5,489 nucleotides of DNA from Pseudomonadota bacterium (GTDB taxonomy: Bacteria > Pseudomonadota > Gammaproteobacteria > Enterobacterales > Succinivibrionaceae), in NCBI GenBank assembly GCA_023460615.1, contig JAEWPL010000201.1, positions 1-5,489 on the forward strand, read 5' to 3'. The translations under genes and the position numbers were made by a program. Position 1 is the stretch's first letter, and each line of letters begins with the position of its first letter. Of the stretch, positions 5,437-5,489 are shown piece after piece. The notes below the pieces were generated by a model. That model had not been told where the DNA came from and did no database searches. It saw only the letters and a program-made list of their open reading frames with translations.

Positions 5437-5455
5437 CACAAATAGATTATTTGTG
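5437..5455. promoter_or_regulatory. Palindromic operator candidate CACAAATA-GAT-TATTTGTG
   Basis: Two perfect 8-bp arms surround a 3-bp centre, lying in the spacer and -35 zone of the predicted minus-strand promoter. A dimeric repressor here would block RNA polymerase. A hairpin terminator for a gene beyond the right edge is less likely, since no T-run follows the stem directly on either strand. Confidence 0.45.
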
Positions 5456-5489
5456 CCATCCTAAAAAATTTGAAATTTTGCTTTATACA

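Larger units (their letters stand above)
5404..5471. repeat. 15-bp direct repeat flanking the VOC promoter region
   Basis: CATCCCAAAAAATTT (5404-5418) and CATCCTAAAAAATTT (5457-5471) differ at one base and start 53 bp apart, close to five helical turns. They bracket the -10 candidate and the palindrome. They may be paired binding sites, bend-promoting A-tracts, or a small duplication. Confidence 0.45.

Overview
The window is AT-rich DNA of a Gram-negative bacterium. Signal peptides, an RmuC protein, a two-transmembrane chemoreceptor and a GlxI-like VOC protein point to a gammaproteobacterium with a low-GC genome. A host-associated lineage such as Succinivibrionaceae is a guess from composition and gene style, not a demonstrated assignment. 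No phage, transposase, tRNA, rRNA or CRISPR signal is visible.

Layout: positions 1-760 hold no convincing gene. They do hold unusual sequence: a four-run G-quadruplex motif (137-151), a cryptic 21-bp phased repeat (313-417), a second GC-richer 21-bp repeat (522-585), and several inverted repeats leading into a promoter (729-734). That promoter serves a small secreted protein (761-1105) built almost entirely of six 15-residue SDG(M/N)GG repeats. It is followed 47 bp later, on the same strand, by rmuC (1153-2607), which ends at a hairpin terminator (2628-2654). A methyl-accepting chemotaxis protein (2819-4483) follows. It has no visible Shine-Dalgarno sequence, and an inverted repeat lies just before its start. 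A 15-bp hairpin (4492-4523) separates it from a convergent two-gene minus-strand operon: a VOC/glyoxalase-like protein (5398-5015) and a four-helix membrane protein (5005-4535), apparently translationally coupled. The operon promoter region at the right edge contains a palindrome flanked by a direct repeat.

The chromosomal genes look ordinary and intact. RmuC acts on DNA structure, the chemoreceptor feeds the chemotaxis kinase, and the VOC/membrane pair may deal with a small metabolite. Nothing links them into one system. The least familiar elements are the secreted six-repeat protein with its palindrome-rich control region, and the repeat-laden gene-free stretch upstream of it. The latter may be the decayed remains of a heptad-repeat coding region or a cis-acting repeat array.
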